Assembly: GCA_963819715.1 (NCBI GenBank)
Contig: CAWFXE010000003.1
Span: forward strand, 1-64,000
Length of the DNA: 64,000 nt
Direction of reading: 5' to 3'
Origin: DASUPK01 sp963819715
GTDB taxonomy: Bacteria; Actinomycetota; Thermoleophilia; Solirubrobacterales; 70-9
Position 1 is the first letter of the stretch, and each line of letters begins with the position of its first letter. Positions 1-7,721 of this stretch are shown here, piece by piece. The translations under genes and the position numbers were made by a program. The notes under the pieces are model-generated. The model worked only from the letters and a program-made list of their open reading frames with translations. It was not told where the DNA came from and ran no database searches.

Positions 1-57
1 GCCCCAGCCCGGAGGCAGGACGAAGAGCGCCAGGGCGATCGCTCCGACCAGCAGCAT
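1..57 (-). CDS. 5' end of a membrane or secreted protein, runs off the window
   Basis: Only the first 19 codons are present. They start at an ATG on the minus strand and read MLLVGAIALALFVLPPGWG, a strongly hydrophobic stretch that looks like a signal peptide or first transmembrane helix. An in-frame TAG ten bases upstream of the ATG fixes this as the earliest possible start. The gene would lie just downstream of the GH16 gene on the same strand. No family can be assigned from so little sequence. Confidence 0.4.
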   Translation of the reverse strand, partial: MLLVGAIALALFVLPPGWG

Positions 58-73
58 CGGCCGATGCTAGGAC

Positions 74-976
74 CTACCTCCAGGCGCGCACGTAGTCGAT
101 CTCCGTCCTTGCCGGCAGGGGCGTCGTCGCCGGATCGAATGCGTTGTCACCCACTCCCAGAGCCTGGGTCAGGACGATGAAGAACGGCTCATCGAAGGGG
201 CTGCGGCGCGGTCAGCGGCCACGCCGGATTCCAGTAGTCGATCAGGCAGGTCCGTCCGTCGTAGATGACCTTGATGCTGGTCGGCGTCCACTCGAGCGCG
301 TAGGTGTGGAACGACGACGGGTCCGAGATCAGGCAGTTCGTGTTCGTCACGTTCGGGTCGGTGCCGGCGGAGTTGTAGTGGATGTACGGCACCGCCCGAT
401 CGGGATAGGCGGAGAACAGCTCCGCGACATCGATCTCTCCCGAGGCCGGGTACATCCCGTAGTGCACGAGTTGACGGGCCAGAGCCAGAGCGAGGTCTGC
501 AGGCCCTTCACCGCGGCGTCGGAAATCCTGGCGCGAACCTCGAAGCGACCGTAGGTCTGGCTGAACCGGCCGGCCGTGGAGACCATGCCGCTCGTGTATT
601 GGGTGGTGAAGTTGCTGAGCGTCTGACCACAGCTGAACGGCGCCGGCTCCTCCCGGGCCGTCAGCCTCAGGCTGCCGCCCGAGACCGAGACGTTGTTCGG
701 GCTGTCGACGAAGCAGGCCGTCAGGCCGTTCAGGTACCCGCTCGTGTCGGTGCGCTGCGGGATCCACCTGCTGCCGTCGAGGCTCGTCCCGTTGAAGTCG
801 TCGGCGAAGCTGCACTGCCAGAAGCCGCCGCTGCTCTTGCGGATCAGGGTCCTGCCGCAGCTGGGTTTGCCGGACGCCGCCGCCTCGGCGGTCGAACCCG
901 ACGAGATCGCCACGAGCGCTCCAACCCCAACGAGCGATGCCAATACCAACGCGACAACGATCCCCCTGCGACGCAT
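74..976 (-). pseudogene. Secreted GH16 family beta-glucanase-like glycosidase, broken by two frameshifts
   Basis: The N-terminus has a signal peptide (MRRRGIVVALVLASLVGVGAL), followed by a concanavalin-like fold with FADDFNGTSLDGSRW. The GH16 catalytic signature GEIDVAELF carries both catalytic glutamates, and the C-terminal strand is EIDYVRAW, typical of the family end. The reading frame shifts near 460-480 (after WPVNS, before HYGMYPASGEID) and returns to the original frame near 197-205 in a CCCC run (TAPQP to FDEPFF). If the two indels are repaired the product is about 300 residues, normal for an extracellular laminarinase or endo-beta-1,3(4)-glucanase. All motifs are intact, so sequencing error is as likely as true decay. 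Confidence 0.75.
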
Positions 977-1000
977 CAGAACCCCCTAGTCGGCCGAATG

Positions 1001-1024
1001 AGTCCCGGGACCCTACCCGGGACT
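1001..1024. repeat. Perfect 9-bp inverted repeat between GH16 and cupin genes
   Basis: AGTCCCGGG and CCCGGGACT are separated by ACCCTA. The repeat lies 25 bases upstream of the GH16 start codon in the divergent promoter region shared with the cupin gene. It could be an operator or a 5' leader hairpin; nothing in the sequence decides between these. Confidence 0.4.
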
Positions 1025-1137
1025 GAACCGGACCAAACAAGTCAACAAAGAAGACTCGCAAAGAGGCACCACTGCCGCTGGCGGCGCGTGAATTCCTGGG
1101 ACGATGACCCTCGTTATCCGCCGGCAAGGAGGCTGTA

Positions 1138-1479
1138 ATGGAGATACACCCAGGTGTGTTCGTTTCCAGCATCGCCACGGATGAGTGGCAAGCCGATCCC
1201 GAGATCGGAGGAGGCGCCGAGGAACACGTGCTCTTCGATACCGGACCCATGCGAGCGGGGTTATCGCGGTTCACGGAGGACGCCGATCAACAGCCGCCGG
1301 ACTGGGCGCTGCCCGCGACGCAGGTGCTCCTCGTTCTCGAAGGCGCGGCGCGGATCGAAATCGAGGAGGGGCCCGTGTTGGAGCTGAAGATCGGCGACAT
1401 GGCGTGCCTGCCAAAGGGAGCGGTGACGACCTGGCATCTCACCCTCCCCTTCAAGGAGATGTGGGTGCTCGCCGGGTGA
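1138..1479 (+). CDS. Small cupin-domain protein
   Basis: This 113-residue protein consists of a single cupin beta-barrel. Conserved pieces are the strand VLLVLEGAARIEIEEG and the turn LKIGDMACLPKGAVTTWHL, matching cupin motifs 1 and 2. Motif 1 lacks the usual HxH metal pair, so the barrel may not bind metal in the standard way. The ATG is preceded by an excellent AAGGAGG ribosome site. The gene is divergent from the GH16 gene. Its stop codon lies inside a perfect 16-bp palindrome that belongs to a decayed cupin copy on the other strand. Substrate unknown. Confidence 0.7.
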   Translation: MEIHPGVFVSSIATDEWQADPEIGGGAEEHVLFDTGPMRAGLSRFTEDADQQPPDWALPATQVLLVLEGAARIEIEEGPVLELKIGDMACLPKGAVTTWHLTLPFKEMWVLAG

Positions 1480-1613
1480 AGCTCGACGATCTCGTCGTCG
1501 AGCTTCACCCTCCCACTGCCGCGCACGACCGCGTACGCCCCCTCACTGCATCCGTGCGTGTGACCGTACGGAACGCGAAAGCCGGGCGGCACGCGCTGGT
1601 GGCTCAGGCCGGA
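1473..1613 (-). pseudogene. Decayed fragment of a second cupin gene
   Basis: A minus-strand frame reads SHQRVPPGFRVPYGHTHG and then GAYAVVRGSGRVKLDDEIVEL. This is a recognisable cupin core with the metal-binding HxH (GHTHG), the conserved glycine and the second strand. It is cut at both ends: on the 5' side it begins about 40 bases from tRNA-Cys, and on the 3' side it stops right after the palindromic KLDDEIVEL codons, where the intact cupin on the plus strand ends. The intact cupin near 59.1 kb has the closely related string VISGSGRIKLNDEIIEI. It lacks a start codon and half of the barrel, so it is a relic and not a gene. Confidence 0.6.
1474..1510. repeat. Perfect 16-bp hairpin at the cupin stop codon
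   Basis: GGGTGAAGCTCGACGA (1474-1489) is the exact reverse complement of 1495-1510, with a 5-base loop. The first arm contains the TGA of the upstream cupin. No T-tract follows, so it is not a textbook terminator. Read on the minus strand, the same bases encode KLDDEIVEL of a cupin relic, so the palindrome seems to be a by-product of that coding sequence that may now act as a transcript end. Confidence 0.6.
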
Positions 1614-1644
1614 TGCTCGAGCTGACTGGCGGGGACTTCCCGAG

Positions 1645-1715
1645 AGGCGCCTACCGGAATCGAACCGGTGTAAACGGCTTTGCAGGCCGCTGCGTAGCCA
1701 CTCCGCCAAGGCGCC
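1645..1715 (-). tRNA. tRNA-Cys (GCA)
   Basis: On the minus strand GGCGCCT and AGGCGCC form the 7-bp acceptor stem. The D arm follows, then an anticodon loop with GCA (CTGCAAA) and the T arm GGTTCGATTCC. The discriminator base is U, expected for tRNA-Cys. The CCA end is not encoded. Length is 71 nt. Confidence 0.95.
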
Positions 1716-1748
1716 GAGAGGGAAGCAAGCCTAGCGGCGGGTTCCGCC

Positions 1749-2226
1749 TCATTCCTGGCCGCAGGTCTTGAATCGATGCGCCCGGGCTGCGTTCCGGAGC
1801 TTGGTGGTGGCCAGGCCGATTCGCAGCTGGAGCGCGTGGATCTGAGGCGCGTTGAGGTCGTCGTAGGCCCTTGCCCATTCCCTGATCTCGTCGGCCTTTG
1901 CACGGACGAGTCCCAGAATCGAGCCCACCGTGTTGGCGTTCGCGGGCGCCGGTTCCAGGGCCCCCAACTCGTCGGCCTCGGCATCGAGGGTTCTCGGCCT
2001 GCTTTCGTAGAAGCCCGGCGGCACAGTGGGCCTTGACCTTCGAGTCCAGAGAACCAAGCTCGATCGTCTGGCTCTCGAGGTCCTCAGTCCGCGACCGGTG
2101 GTTCTTGCAGGTCACGTCCGCCAGGGCGACGAAGTCCTGCCTGGGAGCCGGCTGCTCGTCGGAGCCACCGCCGCAGCCGGAGACGGCGATCGCGATCAGG
2201 AGCGCGAGCACGACAGGGCTTCGCAC
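1749..2226 (-). pseudogene. Putative lipoprotein of unknown function, frameshifted
   Basis: A GTG start gives MRSPVVLALLIAIAVSGCGG, a lipoprotein signal peptide with a lipobox cysteine (VSGC). A polar region (DEQPAPRQDFVALADVTCKN) follows. The frame then changes between about 2000 and 2035 and continues as a helical domain, FYESRPRTLDAEADELGALE, ending at KTCGQE. Repaired length is about 158 residues. I do not recognise the family. The gene sits between two tRNA genes transcribed in the same direction. A single indel separates the two halves, so sequencing error is plausible. Confidence 0.6.
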
Positions 2227-2312
2227 GCACTGAAACTAGCTGGCGGATGCCGTTGGACGAAAATCGCCCGGCGGGGCTTCCATGCCGGCGCCGGGGCGAA
2301 TGAGTCGAGGCA

Positions 2313-2386
2313 AGCGGCTGATGGGATTCGAACCCACGACCTTCTGCATGGCAAGCAGACGCTCTAGCCAGCTGAGCTACAGCCGC
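2313..2386 (-). tRNA. tRNA-Gly (GCC)
   Basis: The minus strand starts GCGGCTG and ends CAGCCGC, giving a paired acceptor stem. The D arm is GTAGCTCAGCTGG, the anticodon stem-loop TCTGC-TTGCCAT-GCAGA has anticodon GCC, and the T arm is GTGGGTTCGAATCCCAT. The discriminator is U, as expected for glycine. CCA is not encoded. Length is 74 nt. Confidence 0.96.
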
Positions 2387-2497
2387 ACGGGGCGAGAAGT
2401 ATAGGCACGGCCCTGGGCGTGACCCACCTGGGGTCCTTATCCCCATTTTTGGGTATGGTCCGCAGAGTCCGGGGGTAACCACGAAGAGGGGGATCCA

Positions 2498-3346
2498 ATG
2501 CACCGAAAGACTCTGAGCGCGGTCATCGCGGCGGCCGCGATCTCCGTTCTTGCCATCGCTCCTTCGGCGGCTTCGGCATGGGCGCCGGCGAGCTCCGCGA
2601 CCATCCATCCGGGAGTCCAGGTCTTCACCGCGGGAGCGCAGTGCACATCGAACTTCGTCTTCCAGGACGCATCGAACACGTACCTCGGACAGGCGGCGCA
2701 TTGCTCGGGCACCGGGTCGAGCACGGACACCGACGGCTGCACCTCGGGGTCGCTCCCGATCGGCACGCCGGTGGACGTGACGGGGGCCGGCCATCCGGGA
2801 ACGCTCGTCTACAACTCGTGGCTCACCATGCAGTCGAAGGGTGAGGCGGACGCCGACACCTGCGCGTTCAACGACCTCGCCCTGATCAAGCTCGATCCGG
2901 CGGACGTGGCGAACGTCAATCCGTCGGTTCCGGCCCTCGGCGGGCCGACGGGCGTCGGGACCTGGGGCAACACCGGCTCCACGGTCTTCACCTACGGCAA
3001 CTCCGAGCTCCGGGGCGGAATCACGGCGCTCAGCCCGAAGCAGGGCCTCGTCGTCCAGAACACCGGTGGCGGCTGGAGCCATGACGTCTACACGATCACC
3101 CCGGGAATCCCGGGCGACTCCGGCAGCGGGTTCATGGATTCGAGCGGAGGAGCGATAGGCGTCCTCAGCACGGTGCAGCTCGCGCCGCTCGCTCTCTCCA
3201 ACGGCGTCGGCGACCTCCCCAGAGAGCTCGCCTACATGCGGGCCAACGAGCCGGCGTTCACGGGCGTCAACCTGGTGCCCGGGACCGAGCCGTTCACCGG
3301 CGACGTGGTTCGCGCCGTCCTGAAGGGGGTCGGCATCGGCCTCTAG
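2498..3346 (+). CDS. Secreted chymotrypsin-fold serine protease
   Basis: This 282-residue protein has a signal peptide (residues 1-28, ending SAASA) and a trypsin-like domain. The catalytic triad is visible: His68 in QAAHC, Asp126 in FNDLALIKL and Ser208 in GIPGDSGSG. Several cysteines could form disulfides, including C49 with C69. It should act outside the cell; its substrate is unknown. The ATG has AGAGGGGG a few bases upstream. It ends a few bases from the convergent RNase HI-like gene, so it appears to be monocistronic. Confidence 0.85.
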   Translation: MHRKTLSAVIAAAAISVLAIAPSAASAWAPASSATIHPGVQVFTAGAQCTSNFVFQDASNTYLGQAAHCSGTGSSTDTDGCTSGSLPIGTPVDVTGAGHPGTLVYNSWLTMQSKGEADADTCAFNDLALIKLDPADVANVNPSVPALGGPTGVGTWGNTGSTVFTYGNSELRGGITALSPKQGLVVQNTGGGWSHDVYTITPGIPGDSGSGFMDSSGGAIGVLSTVQLAPLALSNGVGDLPRELAYMRANEPAFTGVNLVPGTEPFTGDVVRAVLKGVGIGL

Positions 3347-3351
3347 CGAGG

Positions 3352-3750
3352 CTAGGAAGCGTCCAGAGCGTCGTTCAAGAGCTCGTCCGCGCGAGCATTG
3401 TCGTCGCGCCCGACGTGCCTGACCGACCAGCTGGGAAGCTCGCGTAGGGCATCCCTGGCCTTGGTGTGGAGCGGCCGCAGATGCGGCTGCTTCACCTTCC
3501 AGTTTCCCTTCACCTGCTCGACGATCAGCTTGGAATCACCGACGAATTCCGCCTCGTCGGCGCCGAGCTCTTTGGCCAGCGCGATCCCGAGCAGCAGCGC
3601 GCGGTATTCGGCCACGTTGTTTGTGGCCTCGCCGATCGTCTCGCTGCGCTCGGCGAGTACCTCACCCGAGGGATCGGCGGCGACGGCGGCGATCGCGGCG
3701 GGCCCGGGGTTCCCCCTGGAGCCGCCGTCGACATTCACAACGATCTTCAG
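3352..3750 (-). CDS. RNase HI-family protein
   Basis: The RNase H type I fold is clear: VDGGSRGNPG (first catalytic Asp), NVAEYRALLLGI (Glu), FVGDSKLIVEQ (second Asp) and HVGRDDNARADEL (last Asp). It would cleave RNA in RNA:DNA hybrids. The nearest canonical start, GTG at 3738, leaves only two residues before VDGG and truncates strand beta-1. A CTG at 3750 overlaps the EF-G stop as CTGA, restores KIVVNVDGG and follows a GAGAGGAAG ribosome site, so it is preferred here (132 residues). It is translationally coupled to the EF-G paralogue. The short form without basic N-terminal domain resembles the YpdQ/RnhA-like branch. Confidence 0.85.
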   Translation of the reverse strand: MKIVVNVDGGSRGNPGPAAIAAVAADPSGEVLAERSETIGEATNNVAEYRALLLGIALAKELGADEAEFVGDSKLIVEQVKGNWKVKQPHLRPLHTKARDALRELPSWSVRHVGRDDNARADELLNDALDAS

Positions 3751-5834
3751 GCCCGGACTTCCTCTCCGGATTTGGCCTCGGAGATGACCTTCTGGGCGAG
3801 GTGCGAGGGGATCTCCTCGTGGCGGGCGAAGTCCATGGTGTAGTCGCCGCGGCCCCCGGTGATCTGGCGCAGATCGCGGGCGTAGTCGAGCACCTCGGCC
3901 ATCGGCACCTCGGCCTTGATCTCCGTCACCGATCCCTTCGCCTCCATGCCGAGCGGGCGGCCGCGGCGCGAGTTCAGGTCCCCGACCACGTCGCCCACCA
4001 CGTCCTCGGGAACGCTCACGGCGAGCAGCATGATCGGCTCGAGCAGCACCGGGTCGGCGTTCTCCATGGCGTCCTTGAAGGCCATCGAGCCCGCCACCTT
4101 GAAGGCGTTCTCCGATGAGTCGACCCGGTGGTACTGGCCGTCGAAGAGGCGGACCTGGAGGTCCTTGACGGGGTAGCCGGCGAGGACACCGTGCTGCATA
4201 GCCTCGGCGACGCCCTTCTCGACCGCGGGAATGAAGCCCTTGGGGATCGCGCCGCCCTTGATCTCGTCGACGAACTCGAAGCCCGTGCCCGCCTCGGTCG
4301 GGGCGATCTCGATGTGGCAGTCGCCGAACTGGCCGCGCCCGCCCGTTTGCTTCTTGTAGCGACCGTGGGCCTTGGCGGACTTGCGGACCGCCTCCAGGTA
4401 TGGAACCCGCGGCGGGTGCAGCTCGATCTCAGCGCCGAAGCGGCTCTTCATCCGCTCGGTGATGACCTCGACGTGAATCTGGGTGAGCCCGGCGATGATC
4501 TGCTCTCCCGTCTGCTGGTCGCGGTGGACGTCGAGGGTCGGGTCCTCCTCCTCGAGGCGGCGGATCGCAGAGGCCGCCTTGTCGTCGTCGCCCTTGGTCT
4601 TCGCCTCGAAGGCGAAGGCCATGACCGGAGCGGGCAGATCGAGGGGCGGCACGGAGATCCTCTTGTCCTTCTCGGTGAGGACGTCCCCGGCGCGCGTCTC
4701 CTTCAGCTTCGCGACCGCGCCGATGTCGCCCGCGCCGAGCTCGTCGGTCTGCTCGTGCTCCTTGCCGCGCGGGATCAGGATCTGGCCGATCCGCTCCTTG
4801 GCGCGCTGGGTGACATTGCTGACCTGGGAGTCGCCCCTGAGCACGCCGGAGTAGACGCGGAAGAGGTTGAGACGGCCCGCATAGGGGTCGGCGAGGGTCT
4901 TGAACACGTAGGCGACCAGCTCGCCCTCCTCGTCGGGAACGATCTCGATCTCCTCGCCGTCGGCGTCGAGCGCGGTGACGGGCCCGCGCATCGCCGGCGA
5001 GGGCAGGTCCTCGACCAGAGCCTCCAGCAGCCGGGTCGTGCCGAGGTTCTTGGTGGCGACTCCACAGGTGACCGGGAAGATCTTGCCGTCGGTGACGCCG
5101 CGCTTCAGCACGGTGACGATCTCGTCGTGGTCGATCTCCTCGCCCTCGAGATAGCGCTCCATGAGCTCATCCGAGTTCTCGGCAACCTCGTCCATCAGCT
5201 TCTCTCGGTACTCCTGGGCCTGGGCGGCGAGCTCCTCGGGGATGTCCTGCGGCTCCGGCGCGCCCCGGTGCTCGCCGGTCGCGACGAACGCCTTCATGTC
5301 GATCAGGTCGATGACACCGCGGATCTCGTGCTCGGAGCCGATCGGGATCTCCGTCGCGACGACGTGGTTACCGAAGGCGTTCTGGAGCGACTCCAGGGCG
5401 CGGAAGAAGTCGGCCCGCTCGCGATCGAGCATGTTGACGAAGACAAGCCGCGCCAGGCCCTCCCGGTCCGCGCGCTGCCAGAGGCGGTCGGTGTGGACCT
5501 CCACTCCCATCACTGCGTTGACGACCACGACCGCGGCGTCCGCAACGCGCAGCGAGGCGATCGTGTCCGCGACGAAGCTCGGCTCGCCCGGGGTGTCGAT
5601 CAGGTTGATCTTGCGCCCGTCGTGGTCGAACGAGGAGACGGTGGCGCCGATCGACATCTCGCGCTCCTGCTCGTCGGGCTCGTAGTCGGAGGTCGTCGTC
5701 CCGTCCTCCACGCGGCCGAGCCGGTTGACGACTCCGGCCTCGAACAGCAGCGCCTCGTGCAGCGAGGTCTTGCCGCTGCCGCGGTGGCCGATCAGCGCGA
5801 CGTTCCGAATCCGGTCGGCGGCCTTGTGAGACAT
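3747..5834 (-). CDS. fusA2: Elongation factor G paralogue (EF-G2 type)
   Basis: This 695-residue translational GTPase has P-loop GHRGSGKTS (about 16-24), switch II DTPGE, then domain II, and the EF-G domain IV/V region (HGRYKKQTGGRGQFGDCHIE, RPLGMEAKG). The guanine-specificity motif reads NMLD instead of NKxD. It matches the EF-G-like group found beside, not inside, the str operon; no rpsL, rpsG or tuf gene is here. Such paralogues bind GTP and ribosomes, but their role is not settled. It is followed by the overlapping RNase HI-like gene. The ATG start suits the P-loop position. Confidence 0.9.
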   Translation of the reverse strand: MSHKAADRIRNVALIGHRGSGKTSLHEALLFEAGVVNRLGRVEDGTTTSDYEPDEQEREMSIGATVSSFDHDGRKINLIDTPGEPSFVADTIASLRVADAAVVVVNAVMGVEVHTDRLWQRADREGLARLVFVNMLDRERADFFRALESLQNAFGNHVVATEIPIGSEHEIRGVIDLIDMKAFVATGEHRGAPEPQDIPEELAAQAQEYREKLMDEVAENSDELMERYLEGEEIDHDEIVTVLKRGVTDGKIFPVTCGVATKNLGTTRLLEALVEDLPSPAMRGPVTALDADGEEIEIVPDEEGELVAYVFKTLADPYAGRLNLFRVYSGVLRGDSQVSNVTQRAKERIGQILIPRGKEHEQTDELGAGDIGAVAKLKETRAGDVLTEKDKRISVPPLDLPAPVMAFAFEAKTKGDDDKAASAIRRLEEEDPTLDVHRDQQTGEQIIAGLTQIHVEVITERMKSRFGAEIELHPPRVPYLEAVRKSAKAHGRYKKQTGGRGQFGDCHIEIAPTEAGTGFEFVDEIKGGAIPKGFIPAVEKGVAEAMQHGVLAGYPVKDLQVRLFDGQYHRVDSSENAFKVAGSMAFKDAMENADPVLLEPIMLLAVSVPEDVVGDVVGDLNSRRGRPLGMEAKGSVTEIKAEVPMAEVLDYARDLRQITGGRGDYTMDFARHEEIPSHLAQKVISEAKSGEEVRA

Positions 5835-5867
5835 GCCCGCGGACCCTATGTGAACGTCAGGCCCGGT

Positions 5868-6644
5868 TCAACCAGTTGACTTCAAACGCGAGCGCAGGCG
5901 CAGAACGGCCTTGGAGTGGAGCTGGGAGACCCGCGACTCGGTGACGCCGAGCACCTCACCAATCTCTCGCAGCGTGAGGTTCTCGAAGTAGTAGAGAGCG
6001 ACGACCAGCGTCTCGCGCTCGGGCAGGTCCTGAATCGCCTCGCCGAGGCGGTCCTTGACCTCGCTGGTGTCGAGCGCGGCCTGTGGATCGGGCGCGTTCT
6101 CGTCCTCGATCGTGTCCAGGAGAGAGACCTTGTCACCGGATGAATCAGGCGTCATCCAGAGCTCCTCCAGGGCGAGTATGGATGAGTTGGAGATCTGAAG
6201 CAATGCGTCCTGGAGCTCCTCCTCGTCCATTCCCATCTTCTCCGCGAGCTCGGCGTCGGTCGGGGGGCGGCCCAGCTCATGCTCGAGCTTGGAGTTGGCC
6301 TGCTCGATCTCGCGGGCGCGCGAGCGGACGGAGCGAGGCACCCAGTCGAGCGAGCGCAGCTCATCGATGATCGCTCCCCGGATGCGCTGCATCGCGAAGG
6401 TCTCGAACCGGATCTGCCGGCGGGGCTCGAAGCGCTCCATGGCCTCGACCAAACCGATCATGCCGTAGGAGATCAGGTCGGCCTGGTCGACGTGCGAGGG
6501 CAGGCGGGCGCCGGTGCGGCCGGCGACGAACTTGACCAGGGGCGAATAGGCGACCACGAGCCTCTCCCGTGCGCCTGCGTCTCCCCCCTCCTTGTACCTG
6601 CGCCAGAGCTCCTTGAGCTCGAACGCTTTTACGTCGGCCTCCAT
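5868..6644 (-). CDS. RNA polymerase sigma factor, FliA/WhiG family
   Basis: This 258-residue sigma-70 factor has region 2 (VAYSPLVKFVAGRTGARLP, DLISYGMIGLVEAMERFEP, RIRGAIIDELRSLDWVPRSV), region 3 (LGRPPTDAELAEKMGM) and region 4 (LPERETLVVALYYFENLTLREIG... ESRVSQLHSKAVLRLR). The LDWVPRSVR segment is characteristic of FliA/WhiG/SigD. In actinobacteria this class controls sporulation or motility genes; neither set is visible here and no anti-sigma gene is adjacent. It lies 31 bases downstream of the Xer recombinase and probably shares its transcript. Confidence 0.92.
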   Translation of the reverse strand: MEADVKAFELKELWRRYKEGGDAGARERLVVAYSPLVKFVAGRTGARLPSHVDQADLISYGMIGLVEAMERFEPRRQIRFETFAMQRIRGAIIDELRSLDWVPRSVRSRAREIEQANSKLEHELGRPPTDAELAEKMGMDEEELQDALLQISNSSILALEELWMTPDSSGDKVSLLDTIEDENAPDPQAALDTSEVKDRLGEAIQDLPERETLVVALYYFENLTLREIGEVLGVTESRVSQLHSKAVLRLRSRLKSTG

Positions 6645-6674
6645 ACGCCTTTCACCTGCACGTGCGCGCTTTCC

Positions 6675-7601
6675 TCAAGCGCGAGGATGGCTTCGAGCGT
6701 ACTGGCTTTGCAGCCAGGATGGCTCGACTTGGGTGTAAACCTGCGTCGTCGAGAGGCTGGCGTGTCCGAGGAGCTCCTGGATGCTCCGCAGATCCGCACC
6801 GCCCTCGAGCAGATGGGTCGCGAACGAATGCCTGAGCGCGTGAGGCGAAACCCCGCCCGCGATCGCCGCCTCGCGGACCCAGCGCTCCAACCGCCGACGC
6901 ACGTCGGAGGGGTGCAGCCGCCGCCCGCTCTTTGAGACCAGAAGCGCGTTCTCATCGCCCGTACCAACCAAAGCGCGCCGCCCCCGCTCCAGGTAACCGG
7001 TGAGCGCCGCCTGCGCAGGTTCCCCCATCGGCACGAGGCGCGTCTTGCCGCCCTTGCCCTCGACCCGGAGCCGCTCTCCGTCGAAGTCGGGCGATTCGGT
7101 GTTGAGGTTGACCACCTCCTCGGCCCGGAGGCCGCAGGAGTAGGCGAGCTCCAGCATCGCCCGGTCGCGCCTCTCGAGTGGAGTCCTCGTCGGGATGCCA
7201 TTGAGCAGAGTCTGCATCTCCTCGCGGCTGAGAACGCGAGGGAGCTTGCGGTCCTGCTTCGGGGTCGCGACGAGATCCGCGGGGTTCGCGCTCACCTCGT
7301 CGGCCCGGACAAGGGCCCCGTAGAAGGCGCGGATCGCGGCCAGCTTGCGGGCGACGCCCGCCTTGGAGATTCCCCGCTCCGAGAGCACCGCGGCGAAGCG
7401 GCGCAGGTCGCGGTGGTCGAGCGAGCCCGGGTCGCGGTCGATCGCGTCCGCCCAGGCCGCCAGCTGCCCGACGTCGTTCGAGTAGGCCCTGCGTGTCGCC
7501 TCCGCGGCCGAGCGCGCCGCGAGGTCGCGGTCGAACAGCGCCAGAGCCTTCCTCCAGGCTGCGCTCAGCGTCACTTCCGGGGCCGCGGCACCCATGTACA
7601 T
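6675..7601 (-). CDS. xerD: Tyrosine recombinase XerC/XerD
   Basis: This 308-residue protein has an N-terminal SAM-like core-binding domain (RAYSNDVGQLAAWADAI) and a C-terminal catalytic domain. It has the catalytic Arg in SCGLRAEEV, Lys in GKGGKTRLVP, HALRHSFATHLL, the His of LGHASLSTTQ and Tyr of QVYTQVE. It should resolve chromosome dimers at dif. The ATG at 7601 follows GGAG with 7-base spacing; a second ATG lies two codons later. An upstream in-frame start at 7664 would run through the palindromic repeat and is rejected. The position next to dprA/comM-type genes and a sigma factor fits chromosomal Xer, not a prophage integrase. Confidence 0.92.
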   Translation of the reverse strand: MYMGAAAPEVTLSAAWRKALALFDRDLAARSAAEATRRAYSNDVGQLAAWADAIDRDPGSLDHRDLRRFAAVLSERGISKAGVARKLAAIRAFYGALVRADEVSANPADLVATPKQDRKLPRVLSREEMQTLLNGIPTRTPLERRDRAMLELAYSCGLRAEEVVNLNTESPDFDGERLRVEGKGGKTRLVPMGEPAQAALTGYLERGRRALVGTGDENALLVSKSGRRLHPSDVRRRLERWVREAAIAGGVSPHALRHSFATHLLEGGADLRSIQELLGHASLSTTQVYTQVEPSWLQSQYARSHPRA

Positions 7602-7637
7602 AGCTTCGCTCCGGGGCTCAGGACCCCTTCGGCACCA

Positions 7638-7721
7638 GATCGCGGCTGCAAGCGGCCGCCCCACTTAAGTCGCTTCGGGCTTCGCCCTTCGCTCCAAAGG
7701 AGAGCAGCCTGGCAGCCGCTA
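7638..7721 (-). repeat. Stop-anchored palindromic element, copy A
   Basis: This 84-bp element is nearly identical to 19381-19465 and 59004-59087. In the sense of the upstream gene it starts with TAG, which is the stop codon of the L,D-transpeptidase. GCGGCTGC near its start pairs with GCAGCCGC near its end. The other two copies have GCGGCCAC and GTGGCCGC, so two base pairs differ in a compensatory way. A central GGGC-GAA-GCCC hairpin is shared. It separates the transpeptidase from xerD and may act as an RNA 3' end or as a mobile REP-like sequence. Confidence 0.75.

Noticed and set aside
4128..5879. 583-codon plus-strand open frame
   Set aside because: It lies antisense to the EF-G paralogue, whose motifs are complete. 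The Leu/Asp/Val-rich translation is typical of the shadow frame in high-GC genes.
6675..7601. Xer recombinase as a prophage or island integrase
   Set aside because: Neighbours are housekeeping or cell-wall genes, there is no att-like repeat at either tRNA, and the protein has the standard XerC/D length.
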